From: Tanypteryx hageni
Lineage: Eukaryota > Arthropoda > Insecta > Odonata > Petaluridae
DNA length: 64,000 nucleotides
Assembly: GCA_028673005.1 (NCBI GenBank)
Contig: CM054118.1
Coordinates: 63,483,401-63,547,400, forward strand
Direction of reading: 5' to 3'
Shown: one piece after another, positions 1 through 10,106 of the stretch
Layout of the letters: each line of letters begins with the position of its first letter
Position numbering within the stretch: position 1 is the stretch's first letter
The notes under the pieces: generated by a model
Told to the model about the DNA's origin: nothing
The model's database searches: none
The model's input: the letters and a program-made list of their open reading frames with translations, nothing else
Position numbers and translations under genes: made by a program

Positions 1-40
1 TGAAAAAGACAAATATATCAAGACATCAAAGTACGACGAA

Positions 41-1913
41 ATGGAGGACCTGTTAAAGGAATGGTTTATCAACGTGCGACCCAGTAATTTGCCAGTAAAT
101 GGAATCCTCCTTCGAGAGAAGGCACTACACATTGCCAACAGGCTAAACATTGAAGGATTCTCTGCTTCAAAAGCTGGATGGACCAATTCAAGAAGAGACA
201 CAACATCATCTACTGAACAGTTTGTGGGGGAATCACAGTGTCAATTTAGAAGTTGCTGAAGAATAGAAGCAGACTGATGTTCTGTCACTGATTGCAGGGT
301 ATTCCCCCAGGAACATTTTCAACACTGACAAGACTGGGCCAGGCCCTCTGAGAGACTCAGAGAGGTCCGGGCCACTTCCAGATTTTGAGGCCCCTCACCA
401 TAATAAAAATGAAAAAATTCCCATAAGGAAGCGTTTAAGCATTACGTAACCCACTTTGGTGATCACTGAATGGTTACAGTGGGTTACATTGGAGGTAGGG
501 GGTTCAAGCTTGCACTATGTAGCACTCTTTCATAAAATCTTCTGACCTCTTAAAGAAAAGATATAATCCGAAAAAATGTGTTGCTTACAGTGATTTCTAA
601 CCTGCCAATAATGCAGACCACATTGAATTTTTTTTTTAAAAGTGAGTGCAAAATGAAAAATTCTGTGGATTATGTAAGAGGAGAGAGGGGCATCTAATTG
701 AGGGTTACGCAGGATTATTTCGGTTATAAAAAACGGGAAGTTGGGTTACGTAATACTTGAACGTCCTGCAAGAACAAAGTAAGAAAATCGTAATTTATAT
801 TTCTTTTTGGCATGTCCTATTCAAAATTCATTATTGATATTTTGATGGATAATAAGATGAATAAATAAATGTATAAGCTTATAAATTATCTGAATAATTT
901 TTTATTTACAAAATGTTTTTCTAGCTTTTGTTTCAGCAAATTTATTAATTATAGATTAAAAATCTAATTGTAAGTTATGTGCGATGTCCCTTCAGCTTTT
1001 CAGAAAAGAAGAGGAACTTAAGGCTGACAATTCTCCTAAGAACAAACTCTGATGGCAGTTAAAAATTGAAACACTTGATAATTGGAAAGGCACAGAAACC
1101 ACAGTGCTTAAAAAATGTGAGGTCATTTCTGACCGAATATGCTGCAAATGCTAAAGCATGGATGACCTCGCATATCTTCAAACAACAGTCCAGAGTATTA
1201 GATTCAATGATGGAAGCAAAAAATCGCAAAATACTTCTGTTCCTGGACAGGTGCCCTGCACACCCCACCAATTTAGCACTAAGAAATATAAAATTGAATT
1301 CTTTCCTCCAAATTGCACCAGCTAACTGTAGCCACTGGATTTAAGGATAATTCAGTCCTTTAAACATAACTACTGGAGGAACCTCATGGACAGAGATAAA
1401 GACCCCAATAAATATAAGGTGTCGATTCTTGACGCCTTGCATTATATGGCTAAGGCATGGGAGGAAGTGAAGCTAAGTATGATTATGAACTGTTTCCGGA
1501 AAGCTGGGATACATCCTCAGGAAGATTCAGAAGAAACCCTGGAGGAGAAAAATTTTGTTCTGGGTGGTTGGCAGCTAGTATCAAATGAATCATTGGAAGA
1601 ATACATGAACATCGATTCCACCCTGATGACATCTGAGATTGTTGGAATTGGTGTCCTCATTGACAACCATCTCCAAGAAAATGTTTCCAAAGAGGAAATT
1701 TCAAGTGAAGACGAAGCTGATACTGCTCCATCAAATGAAGAAGCTATAAAATATGTTGACGGTTTGAGAAAATATTTTGGAAGTGTCAGTGGAATTGAGA
1801 TGGGCAGTTTCAAATCCCTGTATTTGATTGAAAGGGAGGCATACGAAACAAAAATAAAGATGAAAATTTTCAAACATGAAATTGTCAGATTTTTTCATAA
1901 AAAAAATTTATAA
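41..1913 (+). mobile_element. Tigger/pogo DNA transposon relic (broken transposase)
   Basis: Three blocks of a Tc1/mariner-superfamily Tigger (pogo) transposase are visible. At 41-250 is the CENP-B-like DNA-binding part (EWFINVRP, LREKALHIANRL). At about 311-336 is NIFNTDKTG, corresponding to the first catalytic Asp of the DDE domain. At 1066-1344 are LIIGKAQKPQCLKNV, NAKAWMTSHIF and KILLFLDRCPAHP, the second catalytic Asp. At 1386-1913 the C-terminal part reads NKYKVSILDALHYMAKAWEEV and NCFRKAGI. Frameshifts and stops separate the blocks, and about 0.65 kb of unrelated DNA sits between the first Asp block and about 985. The copy is dead. The left end is cut by the window edge, so terminal repeats cannot be checked. 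Confidence 0.85.
335..985. mobile_element. Unidentified insertion inside the Tigger transposase
   Basis: Transposase similarity stops after NTDKTG (about 336) and resumes near 985-1010, where residues resembling KRRGT and then a TNSDGS block follow. The roughly 650 bp between has no coding similarity. It starts with a GC-rich hairpin-like stretch (341-374, CTGAG...CTCAG inside GGCC...GGGCC arms) and then becomes AT-rich, with three separate GGGTTACGTAA/GTTAC-type motifs (about 436, 480 and 752). I could not define exact ends or a target duplication. Confidence 0.45.
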
Positions 1914-2226
1914 AAACATTTACAATAATTTTTTTTCAACAATACAGTTTTATTGAAATTAAATGATTTCCAACAAATGATACATAAATCTAAATGAGGC
2001 TTTGAATGTCTAAATATTACTTGAAATTTTAAATGTAAAAAGTAAGTATGCATATTTCATTTCCCTCGATTTACATTTTCCCTCCATTTATATTTTTTGT
2101 CAGTCCCTTGAAAAACGTAAATTAGAGGTTTTTCAGTATTTCATTGTTAAAATTGCTGACATTATATTCAACTTGAAACTATAAGGAAGTAGCAAACTAC
2201 CAAATGAAATAAGTAAAATAATAATG
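1914..2226. other. AT-rich spacer, no feature seen
   Basis: About 310 bp of AT-rich DNA between the Tigger relic and the fold-back element. I see no coding similarity or clear repeat structure. Confidence 0.5.
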
Positions 2227-2702
2227 AAATTGATGGAATAAAGTGATCTGAAGATCCTATGCAGACAAGCATAATGCTGGGAATATTTTTGAAACGAGAA
2301 AAAAGTCTGCTATGGCCGAGAATCGAACCTGATTCTTCCACTTGCCGGACAGATATTCTACCACTGAACTATCATAGCAGATCAATTTTCCCATTTCTGA
2401 ATGTGTATGTTTTCTTGATTGGGTCCGAGCTAGTATCAACCAGCCCCAACGGTTGTCCTCAAAGAGATACATCGAGGAAAAATCCTCCCTCTCAAATGGT
2501 GAGATTGCCAAGCTAAAAATTGATGGAATAAAGGGATCTATGCAGACAAGCATAAGCTGTAATGTTGGGAATATTTTTGAAACGAGAGAAAAAGTAGAAT
2601 GTCTGCCTGGCAAGTGGAAGATCGAAGTTCGATTCCCAATCAGAGTCAACTTTTCTCATTTCAAAAAGAATCCCAACATTACAACTTATGCACACAAGGG
2701 AA
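2227..2702. mobile_element. Composite fold-back element with two tRNA-like domains
   Basis: A block beginning TTGATGGAATAAAG and running through ATGCAGACAAGCATAA to ATATTTTTGAAACGAGA occurs twice in direct orientation (about 2229-2300 and 2518-2595). The second copy also pairs as an inverted repeat with 2643-2700 (GGGATTCTTTTTGAAATGAG on the minus strand), enclosing a partial tRNA-like segment with a GTTCGATTCCC B box at about 2627. A fuller tRNA-like domain lies on the minus strand in the first unit. The structure suggests a tRNA-derived SINE or MITE that duplicated and folded back. No protein is encoded. Confidence 0.6.
2309..2378 (-). ncRNA. tRNA-like sequence (SINE head or tRNA pseudogene)
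   Basis: The 70-nt minus-strand sequence folds like a tRNA: six of seven acceptor pairs, a D arm GTTC-AGTGGTA-GAAT, an A-box-like TAGTTCAGTGG, a B box GGTTCGATTCT and a T-loop TTCGATT. A run of six T follows within about six bases of the 3' end, as for Pol III termination. Against a working tRNA are a weak anticodon stem built from G-T pairs, C instead of T at position 33 before a GGC triplet, and one A-C mismatch in each of the acceptor and T stems. The body resembles tRNA-Gly more than tRNA-Ala, so I call it a derived SINE head or pseudogene. Confidence 0.6.
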
Positions 2703-2860
2703 AGAAATCTTAGGATATGTCTTCCTACTCTAGTCTATCAAGTTTAAAATATTTTTTTTATTTGTGAAATAATGCAACTTTGAAAAACAAAATTCCTACT
2801 ACACTCAAATTTAATACAGACTTTGGAATTTAATTACAATGTCTTTGCGCTGGCACTTAC

Positions 2861-3052
2861 CTTTTGACGGATGTCTTTTACAAGTTTCTCCAATGTAGGC
2901 CCGCGATGGCCATCTCCCATACCACCATCTCCCCCTCCACCTCCTTTCTTTCCTCCACCTCTTCTCTCTCCTCGACCAAATTTATAAGGTTGAAATTGAA
3001 GCTCGGTGGCATCCCTCCGACCAAGTCTTGGCTTTCCACATCCACCAAAAAC
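2861..3052 (-). CDS. dlp: Glypican exon (inferred exon 7): FGGCG, glycine-rich and convertase-site region
   Basis: The exon has 192 nt (64 codons), with acceptor TTTTTCAG (ending 3053) and donor GTAAGT from 2860. It encodes VFGGCGKPRLGRRD, then QFQPYKFGRGERR, a stretch of about 20 residues that is mostly Gly with Lys, Arg, Asp and Met, and finally TLEKLVKDIRQK. The first and last blocks align with the glypican C-G-P-P and L..LV.D+.+K blocks. Between them many glypicans carry a furin-like RXXR cleavage site; here RLGR (residues 9-12) and RGER (27-30) fit that pattern. The Gly-rich run is not something I recall from vertebrate family members. The next exon (W..LP..VC region) is not seen between here and position 1. 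Confidence 0.9.
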
Positions 3053-3369
3053 CTGAAAAATTATTTGATATCATTAAAGAACCTATTGCAAGAATAGACC
3101 AACCTTTGTATGAATTGAAATTTCCTCTTTCTACTAATATTACTCGGTTATTTCTCTCCCATGCACAATCTTATTTCTTCAGGAAAATCAGACAGATTAG
3201 CCTATTGTCAAACTTGATCTAAGAAAGCGATTTCAAATTTGAAAAATTTATGGAATCGGAAAAAAGAATGTTAACTTAAATTTAATAGTAAGGAGTGTTA
3301 GATATTCAATTGTAGTAATTCCCAAAAAATCCATCATTTGTCAATAAAAAAGAATACACATTAAGAAAC

Positions 3370-4525
3370 TCCAACATGATAAAAGCTAAAAGATTATTAG
3401 GAAGTTATTGATTTATAGAAGTTAATAAAGATGTGTACTTTAGTTTTGTAGATTGGGAGGAAGCTTTCGACCAAGTGAAATGTGATAAAATGGTGAGTAT
3501 TTTAAATAAAATATACATAGATTGGAAAGAGAAAAGATTGCTTAAAAACCTTTACTTAGATCAAAAGATTAGAGTCAGGGTTGAAGGAGAAGAAACAGAA
3601 AGCACTTCAATAGGGAGAGGAGTGAGGCAGGGATGTCCTATTTCACCAGCGATATTTAATATTTATGCAGAAACAATAACAGAAGAAACCTTGATGGAAG
3701 ATAAAGGATTTAAGGTAGGAGGTTAAAGTATTACCACCATTAAATACACTGATGATCAGAGATTAATAGCAGATGATGAGAAAGAACTTCAGAGGATAAC
3801 AGACAGGCTAGTGGAGGTTGGCCAACAATATGGAATAAAGATCAATGCCAGAAAAATGAAAGTCATAGTGGTTTCAAAGGAACATAAAGAATGAAATGTA
3901 ATGGTAAATGGACAAAAATTGGAACAAGTAAGTAGTTTCAAATATCTTGTCAGTATCTTAGCGCAGGGTGGAAGTAGTACACAGGACATCAGAAGTGGGA
4001 TTGCAATGGCAAAAGCAGCATTTAACGAGAAGAAGGAGCTTCTCACAAGCAAGAAAATAAATGTAGAAACAAGGAAGATATTAGCAAAATGCTACATATG
4101 GAGCATAGCTCTTTATGGCACAGAGATGTAGACGGTAAGGAGAAAGGAGGAAAAATATTTAGAAAATTTTGAGATGTGGGTATGGAGGAGGATGATGAAA
4201 GTGAAATGCACAGAGAGGAAGAGAAACGAAGAAGTATTAGAAATGGTGGGAGAAGAAAGGATGCTAATAAAAACAGGAAAAGAAAAGCAAATTGGATGGG
4301 GCACATATTGAGAAGACAGTGTTTACAAAGGACGATCCTAGAAGGCAAAATTAGTGGAAGAATAGGAAAAGGGAGAAAAAGAATAGGAATATTAGAGAAT
4401 TTAAAGCAGAAATATAGTACTTATAGAGGTATAAAAGAGGCTTCCGGGGAGAGAGAGAGAGATGGAGGCAGCGATTCAGCTGAAATCTGTCTTTGAACAG
4501 CAGCATGATGATGATGATTGATTTA
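3370..4525 (+). mobile_element. RTE-type non-LTR retrotransposon, 5'-truncated and broken
   Basis: Reverse transcriptase fragments run in order: SFVDWEEAFDQV (3433 on), IGRGVRQGCPISPAIFNIYAE, then a degraded catalytic box YTDD (about 3750; normally YADD), SSFKYL, DIRSGIAMAKAAF, CYIWSIALYGTE, FEMWVWRRMMKV and NEEVLEMVG. Several stops and frameshifts (e.g. about 3724, 3892, 4130 and 4280) make it inactive. The 3' end is a short ATG-repeat tail (4503-4519) typical of RTE-clade elements. The copy fills most of the 1.8-kb intron between two glypican exons and lies in antisense to the gene. A related copy lies at 63373-64000. Confidence 0.88.
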
Positions 4526-4890
4526 TTAAAGCCTAGCATGATCATATGAGCATGATGATCAACTTCACATTTAGATACAAATATTTTCTGCAGTTTTGAT
4601 ATAATTTGATTGCTTTATGAAATATATCATCTATAGATGTTAGTTATACATTAACTATTGGAAGGCAGGGATTGAAAAAGTAGTTTTTTTGGTACAACAG
4701 TTCAAATTTAACTGGTGGAATGGATTTGGTCTGAATTGTTTACACCAAATTTTGATAAAAACCTAAGCCCAAAAAAGACACCATATATGCCTGTTAGACT
4801 TTATTGAAATGAAAGAAAAGATGAATGACCTCAAATATATGACAAATTTTATCAAATAAAAAGTAAAAGACCTGGAATTGAAGACTTTAC
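4526..4890. other. Intron remainder, AT-rich
   Basis: AT-rich intron between the RTE copy and the exon at 4891. No conserved element seen. Confidence 0.5.
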
Positions 4891-5021
4891 CTTTTGAGAA
4901 ACCTCGTACCCATTCTCCTGAAAGTTCATTATAGCTTCAGAGATCTTAATGTTTATTGGTTCCACAACCATCTCAATGTTGAAAGGTCCAACAAGGCGAT
5001 CAGTCACCTTATCGACTGCAT
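4891..5021 (-). CDS. dlp: Glypican exon (inferred exon 6): GPFNIE / ISEAIMN block
   Basis: The exon has 131 nt, with acceptor CCCCTATAG (AG at 5023-5022) and donor GTAAAG from 4890. It encodes [29 protein letters not shown] and [21 protein letters not shown]....PI.+KISEAIM..QEN...VSQKV is a diagnostic glypican signature. The reading ends on a complete Lys codon, and the following exon begins VFGGCG, the normal continuation. Confidence 0.97.
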
Positions 5022-6039
5022 CTATAGGGGAAAATAACATGCCATGAATACAGATGTTTTCACTGTATTTGAAAGTGAGGTAATCATTTATACTTAACTC
5101 CAAAACAGTTCACTTGCTTAAATTTTGTCATAAAAATTCCATTTCTATCATTACTTTCTTTCAGAGTATGTCTTGAAAAGGACTCCCATAAACTTAAAAA
5201 AGGTGAGGATTGTCAACAGTAATGTGTAGGCTGCATACCCATTACATCAGCCATAGTAAAATTCTTCAACACTACATTGTATATAAGTTTTCCATTGTCC
5301 ATAATTCATTTTACAAATTACTAATATTAATCAATAGGCTTAGTTAAACATCGCAAGAAATGTCACGCTAGAATAAAATTAGGCATAACTAATATTTTTT
5401 TTAAATACTGTAAAATGGTGTTTGTTTACGGCCGGAGTCGACTCTTCAGGTCATACTGTAGAATGGTGGTTGCTCAAATGATAATTATAATTCCATTTTA
5501 AAATAAGTTTCTTGAACTTCAAGCAGTAGTAGAAGTGTGTAGTCATACACATGGAATATACCTATTTGCAATAACATGTTTATAGTGATAAATTCAATCA
5601 TATCCATCTCAGCTGCTCTTACAAGACTTCAAGATTCAGGGACAAAAAATGCCAGCCAACTTCAATGCTAAGTAAAATCCACTGTTATTTTGAAAACAAT
5701 GTTACTAACCTGTTAATTCTTATCCACTTCATTATACTATAATATTTATAAGCGCACTGTCAAAGATACAATAAAGTTATAAATGTACATCTAGTTAATT
5801 CATCATTTGATTTCACTGCTATTTGATTATCCAAATATATCAAGCAAACGACACACTACAGTAATTATAAGAGATGATTAAAGTATGACAAAGATAAATG
5901 TGCAGAAAAATAAATCCAAGGAAAGAAAAAATTAATAAATTCACAACTTCAACACTTAACCAATAATATAGACTATATAACTGAATCTAATTTTACCAAT
6001 TGCCATTCAGGCTTATAAAACAACTTCTCTATCACTTAC
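5022..6039. other. Glypican intron, no feature seen
   Basis: A 1.0-kb AT-rich intron. A short imperfect repeat (ACTGTAAAATGGTGTTTG at 5408 and ACTGTAGAATGGTGGTTG at 5455) is the only structure noticed. Confidence 0.5.
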
Positions 6040-6208
6040 CAACAAAGTGACTCCAATCAGTATCAACTTCTGCATGGTGAGCAAGGCAGCCTTTCATTAC
6101 ATTAATGCAGTAGTTAGAACAGGCCTTTAGTCCAGAGGGAAGGCCACGACATGCAGGGCAGTGGGTCATTCGCATGAGGGCTACGCCACAACCCGGACCA
6201 GGATTCAG
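6040..6208 (-). CDS. dlp: Glypican exon (inferred exon 5): six-cysteine block
   Basis: The exon has 169 nt, with acceptor TTTACAG (ending 6209) and donor GTAAGT from 6039. It encodes LNPGPGC, ALMRMTHCPACRGL, KACSNYC, NVMKGCLA and DWSHFV. Six cysteines lie in the spacing typical of glypicans (C...MTHC..C.GL...KAC.NYC.NVM+GCLA), the densest Cys region of the N-lobe. It ends with a single G that is completed to Asp (GAT) by the next exon. No frameshift or stop is present, so the gene looks intact here. Confidence 0.97.
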
Positions 6209-6630
6209 CTGTAAATTAGATTGGATAGGAAACCTCTGGAGTATTTACATGACAGAGCTATTTTTCCCAGCTCTAAGGAGAATCTATCCAAGGGCTGTCC
6301 AATTCGCTAAGCGATAAACCACAAAATCATAGCCTACAATGTACAAAACTGGTTTTTTTCACAGTTTAAATTTTACTTGGCCTAATTTGTCTATAAAGGT
6401 TTGCACAAATTATTAATTTCTTATTATTTAAAATATCAAAACTTGTCATAATTAAATACAAAATTTTCCCTATTAACTCCTATTCTTCTACATTTTGGTC
6501 AAGTTGACAATTCGAACAATTATCCTCTCTCTTCTCAACCCTTCATCAATTATTTTACTTTTATCCATACTCATACTCATTCCCATTATTCTTTTGGCTT
6601 GCCAGATACTTAAGTTATCAAGAGACTCAC

Positions 6631-6787
6631 CGCTGACAGCTTAGCTGCAACAGTGGCAGCAACTGAGAGAGCCTGAGCAAATGCCCTTGTAGCTACAAAG
6701 GAGCGCTTGACCTGCACTGAAAGCTTGTGAGGAACGTCTCCAAATGGCCTCAGCTCCTTCATATGTTCTCCAACACATTCCAGGTAC
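6631..6787 (-). CDS. dlp: Glypican exon (inferred exon 4): YLECV / PFGDVP block
   Basis: The exon has 157 nt, with acceptor TTTTAG (6790-6788) and donor GTGAGT from 6630. It encodes YLECV, then LRPFGDVPHKLSVQVKR, SFVATRAFAQAL and AAKLSA. PFGD.P.KL...V.R.FVA.R.FAQ is a hallmark glypican stretch, and its Cys is one of the conserved disulfide residues. The exon ends on a complete codon (phase 0). The following intron is the shortest of the gene in this window (422 bp). Confidence 0.96.
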
Positions 6788-7540
6788 CTAAAATGCCAAG
6801 AAAACATTAAATAATGGTAATAAAAATTGGTAAATAAATTGAGGGATATTATGTGCTTTCACATGTCTACCAGTTTCTTAAGTCAATTTTTCTCTGATTT
6901 AACATAATATAAAGCTGTTATTAAGAATTCCTCCAACAGATGGAGACTGGAACAACAGTATGATGGATGATGGAAAAGGTAATTTTTTTTGGGCTTCAAA
7001 ATTTATTTGTTGTTACTGAACCAATGAGAGGAATGTTTGAAAAGCAATAAAGCAAGAGTAGTATCACCCCTGAAAGATTAAAAAAACGTCATTTTATCCG
7101 CACACCGATCGCTATTTAAGAAATCAATCCAAAAAATCTTCGCTAGAAAATAAATTTTAATTCCAATATAAGTTTCAAAAAAGGCTTACATACGAGTTCA
7201 AGTTGCATTTTCAAAATTTCTCAGTATTTTTTAACGAAGATTCTGTTACTACGAAAGTTCTCTCATGGCCTTCAACTAGCAAATAACTTCACTCTACTAC
7301 ACTCGCGAAATTCACGAAAGAAGAAAAAATTGACCTTTCTTCTGTTTAGTATGCATTTCTTTGATAAATACTTTGTCTTTGTTCGTCGATCCATTGCCAT
7401 TTTAAACGATTTCCTCGGCATGCAACCAGCTCCTATGATTTATTCTCGCATATTTACTGCTGACATTTTGTTTATCCCTAAAGTTAATGGGGTTGACGTA
7501 ATTAGTAACAGCACGTGAAATCCTCAATAGTTATCGAGGT
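6788..7540. other. Glypican intron, left part of the 6.8-kb intron
   Basis: AT-rich intron sequence with only short chance open frames. No transposon similarity recognised. Confidence 0.45.
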
Positions 7541-7760
7541 TTAACTAATCTTTTTCATTACGTCCCTTGACATTTGCATAAAGGTCCCTTTATTACGCTG
7601 TCTGATATTCACCAAAACTACTTCTCGATACACTAAAGAGCGTCTGGTCACTCTATCTGCCACGTCGTTAACGTGAATTAAAATAAAAACTAGGCCGATT
7701 AAGCTGCCTAGTGATATACCAGACGCCCTACTTTTCCACGGGTCCATCATAAACAGATCT
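7541..7760 (-). mobile_element. Reverse transcriptase relic (CR1/Jockey-like LINE)
   Basis: The minus-strand frame reads ASGISLGSLIGLVFILIHVNDVADRV, a decayed form of the RT motif SGVPQGSVLGPxLFLIYINDL, here with the diagnostic Gln lost. A degraded stretch, SLVYREVVLVNI, follows where the FADD box should stand. No tail was seen. It is an old, short fragment. Confidence 0.5.
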
Positions 7761-8890
7761 GATGACGACGAAAGGGTTATATCACTATATCAATGGCTTT
7801 TAAGCTTTCATGATATTTTCTCATGTAACATTTGATCGTAAGTCTTTACAGAAACAACTCAGTGTTGTGAAACATAGTGCGCATCAGACCTCAATGATTT
7901 TATACTTTACATAAATCTATTCATAGATGAGCTTCCCTCGGTTACAGCGAGAAAACTAGAATAAATGGCTTGCTAGGGTTTTCGCCGCAGACTTTCTTTG
8001 CTGATACGACAATGGATTTATGATGATGTCATGTCTCATTCGTTGATATAATTCATTAATATTGATTATTAATTTCTTCTCGATAGAAGAGAGATCCCGC
8101 TCTATTTATTCAATATTCCATTTTGATGACGCCGCGGCGAGTTTCTAGAGTTACTTGACGATTTCACAAAGTTATCGTTTCGTAGGAATTCTTCGGGATG
8201 AATATCCTCAGTGTAAACTTGATATTAAAAATCACCGAATTTGGAAAATGACCCACACTAGCAACGCTACGTTTTATGGGACACCTTTGAAGATCAGAAG
8301 AAAGCACATAAAAAAGGAATTTCAAAGAAGGAAATCGCACATTCACAACGTGAATGACCTTAATTACTGTAACATCTGAATGCATCACCAAATATAAAAA
8401 CCGGGCGTATTATTAGCGAATTTACTTTGAGAATAATAGATGAAAAGTTAGAACCGATTCAGTATGAATATACGGTAATTAATAGCAAGATTTACAACCA
8501 TCAGAATCGCCGTATTAACCGATGTCTCGTATGCCTCTTTTATTACATTTTCTGTCGAAAAATATGATGCGTCTCACACGGGAATGCCAAGCTAAAATTT
8601 ATTCTCTTTTTCAAGAAGATATAGCCATCGCTTGGCGGATCGAATCTCGTCAAAGGAAGTATCTAGTGAAGGAAATATTTTTAAGAAGAGAATCTTTTAT
8701 AATTGATTTCATCTAATAGAAAAGTTAATCAAGTTTTTTCCATTTGGTTTTCGCAAAAACTTGGGATGTGTCATAGTTAATCGAGGATTTATGGTATTCG
8801 GATAGATACGGTATTGAAATATGAAAGGAATCCTCAATCACACAAATAATTTAAACGGCAACGAAATTAAATTTCAACTTCTTAAGTTCG
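7761..8890. other. Glypican intron, no feature seen
   Basis: About 1.1 kb of AT-rich intron with no coding similarity and no repeat that I could match elsewhere in the window. Confidence 0.45.
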
Positions 8891-9290
8891 TCATCATCAT
8901 AGGTGGTCTCCGTAGACAGGGCCGTGGTTATTCTTGGTTAAATCTGGCTCTTCGCGTCCTCTTATTTTCCGCGGTCTTCTTCATGTCTCGATAGCTCTCT
9001 TTCCCTTTCATGTCGTCCATCAGATGACGCCTTTTCCTCCCTCTTTCTCTTTTTCCTTCTAACACGTCTTTAATCATGCTCTCTCTCCTAAGATATTGTT
9101 CCTCTTTCTTATAGCCTTTCATGTCGTCTATCTGATAACACCTTTTCCTCCCTCTTTCTCTTTTTCCTTCTAACACATCTTTAATCATCCTCTCTCTCTC
9201 TCCTAAGATATTATCCAATCCAGTTCGTCTTCCTCTTTCTTATAGCCTGTATAATCATTCTCTTCTCTCCTATTCTTCTTAGTAATTCCT
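8891..9290 (-). mobile_element. RTE-type retrotransposon 3' fragment with a tandem duplication
   Basis: Minus-strand coding reads IKDVLEGKRERGRKR followed by DDMKG twice, matching the basic C-terminal tail of RTE-type RT proteins (ILEGKISGKRGRGRKR in the copy at 63.4 kb). The 3' end carries a CATCAT tail on the plus strand (8892-8901). The 111-bp unit (37 codons) is present in tandem, with starts at 9006 and 9117, which normal family members do not show. The 5' part of the element is missing. Confidence 0.75.
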
Positions 9291-9309
9291 CGTTTTTCAT
9301 CCTATCCAG

Positions 9310-10076
9310 CCATTTTTAGGTTGGTTTCCAATGGACCGAAATTCATGAAACTTGGTATAAGGCTCGTGCTGCCAGGGCCCACCCCCGAGCTATATTTTAT
9401 TTGGCAAATATTGAAGTCCCGAGTTTGATTCCAGGAACGTTTTTTCCCTATTTTTTTTACATAAGGTCTCAAATCCATCGTGCAGAGATGTTTTCTTTAA
9501 TACTTTACAATACCTTAAAATTGTGATATCGGAGCGAGGTTTGTGTTGTTCTAAGAGGAAAAGAATGTAGATTCTAATTCTTATCGCAGAATTTTAATAA
9601 TTGATCGTATTTTCTTGAATTTCTACTAAAACTTTGCGTTTTAAATCGCATTTTATCGGATTGTTTCCATGGAGACGATTATTATCGAACTCGGCTTGAG
9701 CATAGACGAGTGAATAAATGGGTTATTTTCTTTTCCACTCAACTACCCTTCAGCAATGGACAGTTGATCCATGCATATTAGCGTATAAACAGTAACATTT
9801 ATTAAATTCGTTTATTTAAAAGAAATACATGCCAACTATAATGTAAGAAAGAGATTTTGACATTGCTTTTAGTATTTTAAACCTGATAATGTTCTATTAA
9901 TTTGTTTTCCAATTTTTCTCAATCATTGATAAACTATGAATTACAAATGGAATCTATGGTATGAGAATTCTTTGGAACGACTAACACATATTGAAACATT
10001 TCCTATCAGTATAAGTAATCAATTCGGGACGTCAACTTTAGGAAACCAGCCTGTAATAGTCCTGGTTTGGACTTCT
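9310..10076 (+). mobile_element. Helentron-like non-autonomous element (HINE-like), copy 1
   Basis: This 767-bp element matches, in inverted orientation, the sequence at 25691-26513 over nearly its whole length. It starts CCATTTTTAGG(C/T)TGGTTTCC and, near the other end, has GGAAACCAGCCTG (10041-10053), an inverted repeat of the start. That is followed by a short hairpin AGTCC-TGGTTT-GGACT (10058-10073) and ends three bases later. An inverted repeat at the 5' end paired with one internal to a 3' hairpin is the layout of Helentron-associated elements. No ORF is present. Relative to copy 2 it lacks about 60 bp near the 5' end. It sits in the glypican intron between the exons at 13556 and 6787. 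Confidence 0.65.
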
Positions 10077-10106
10077 TGTTACTTTCTCCATACGTAGTCC
10101 CTTATA

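Noticed and set aside
1517..1873. A 118-codon minus-strand frame near the expected next glypican exon
   Set aside because: It is the reverse shadow of the Tigger transposase coding; no glypican motif is present.
2309..2378. A functional tRNA gene
   Set aside because: C at position 33, a G-T-rich anticodon stem and stem mismatches, and location inside a repeated unit, point to a SINE head or pseudogene.
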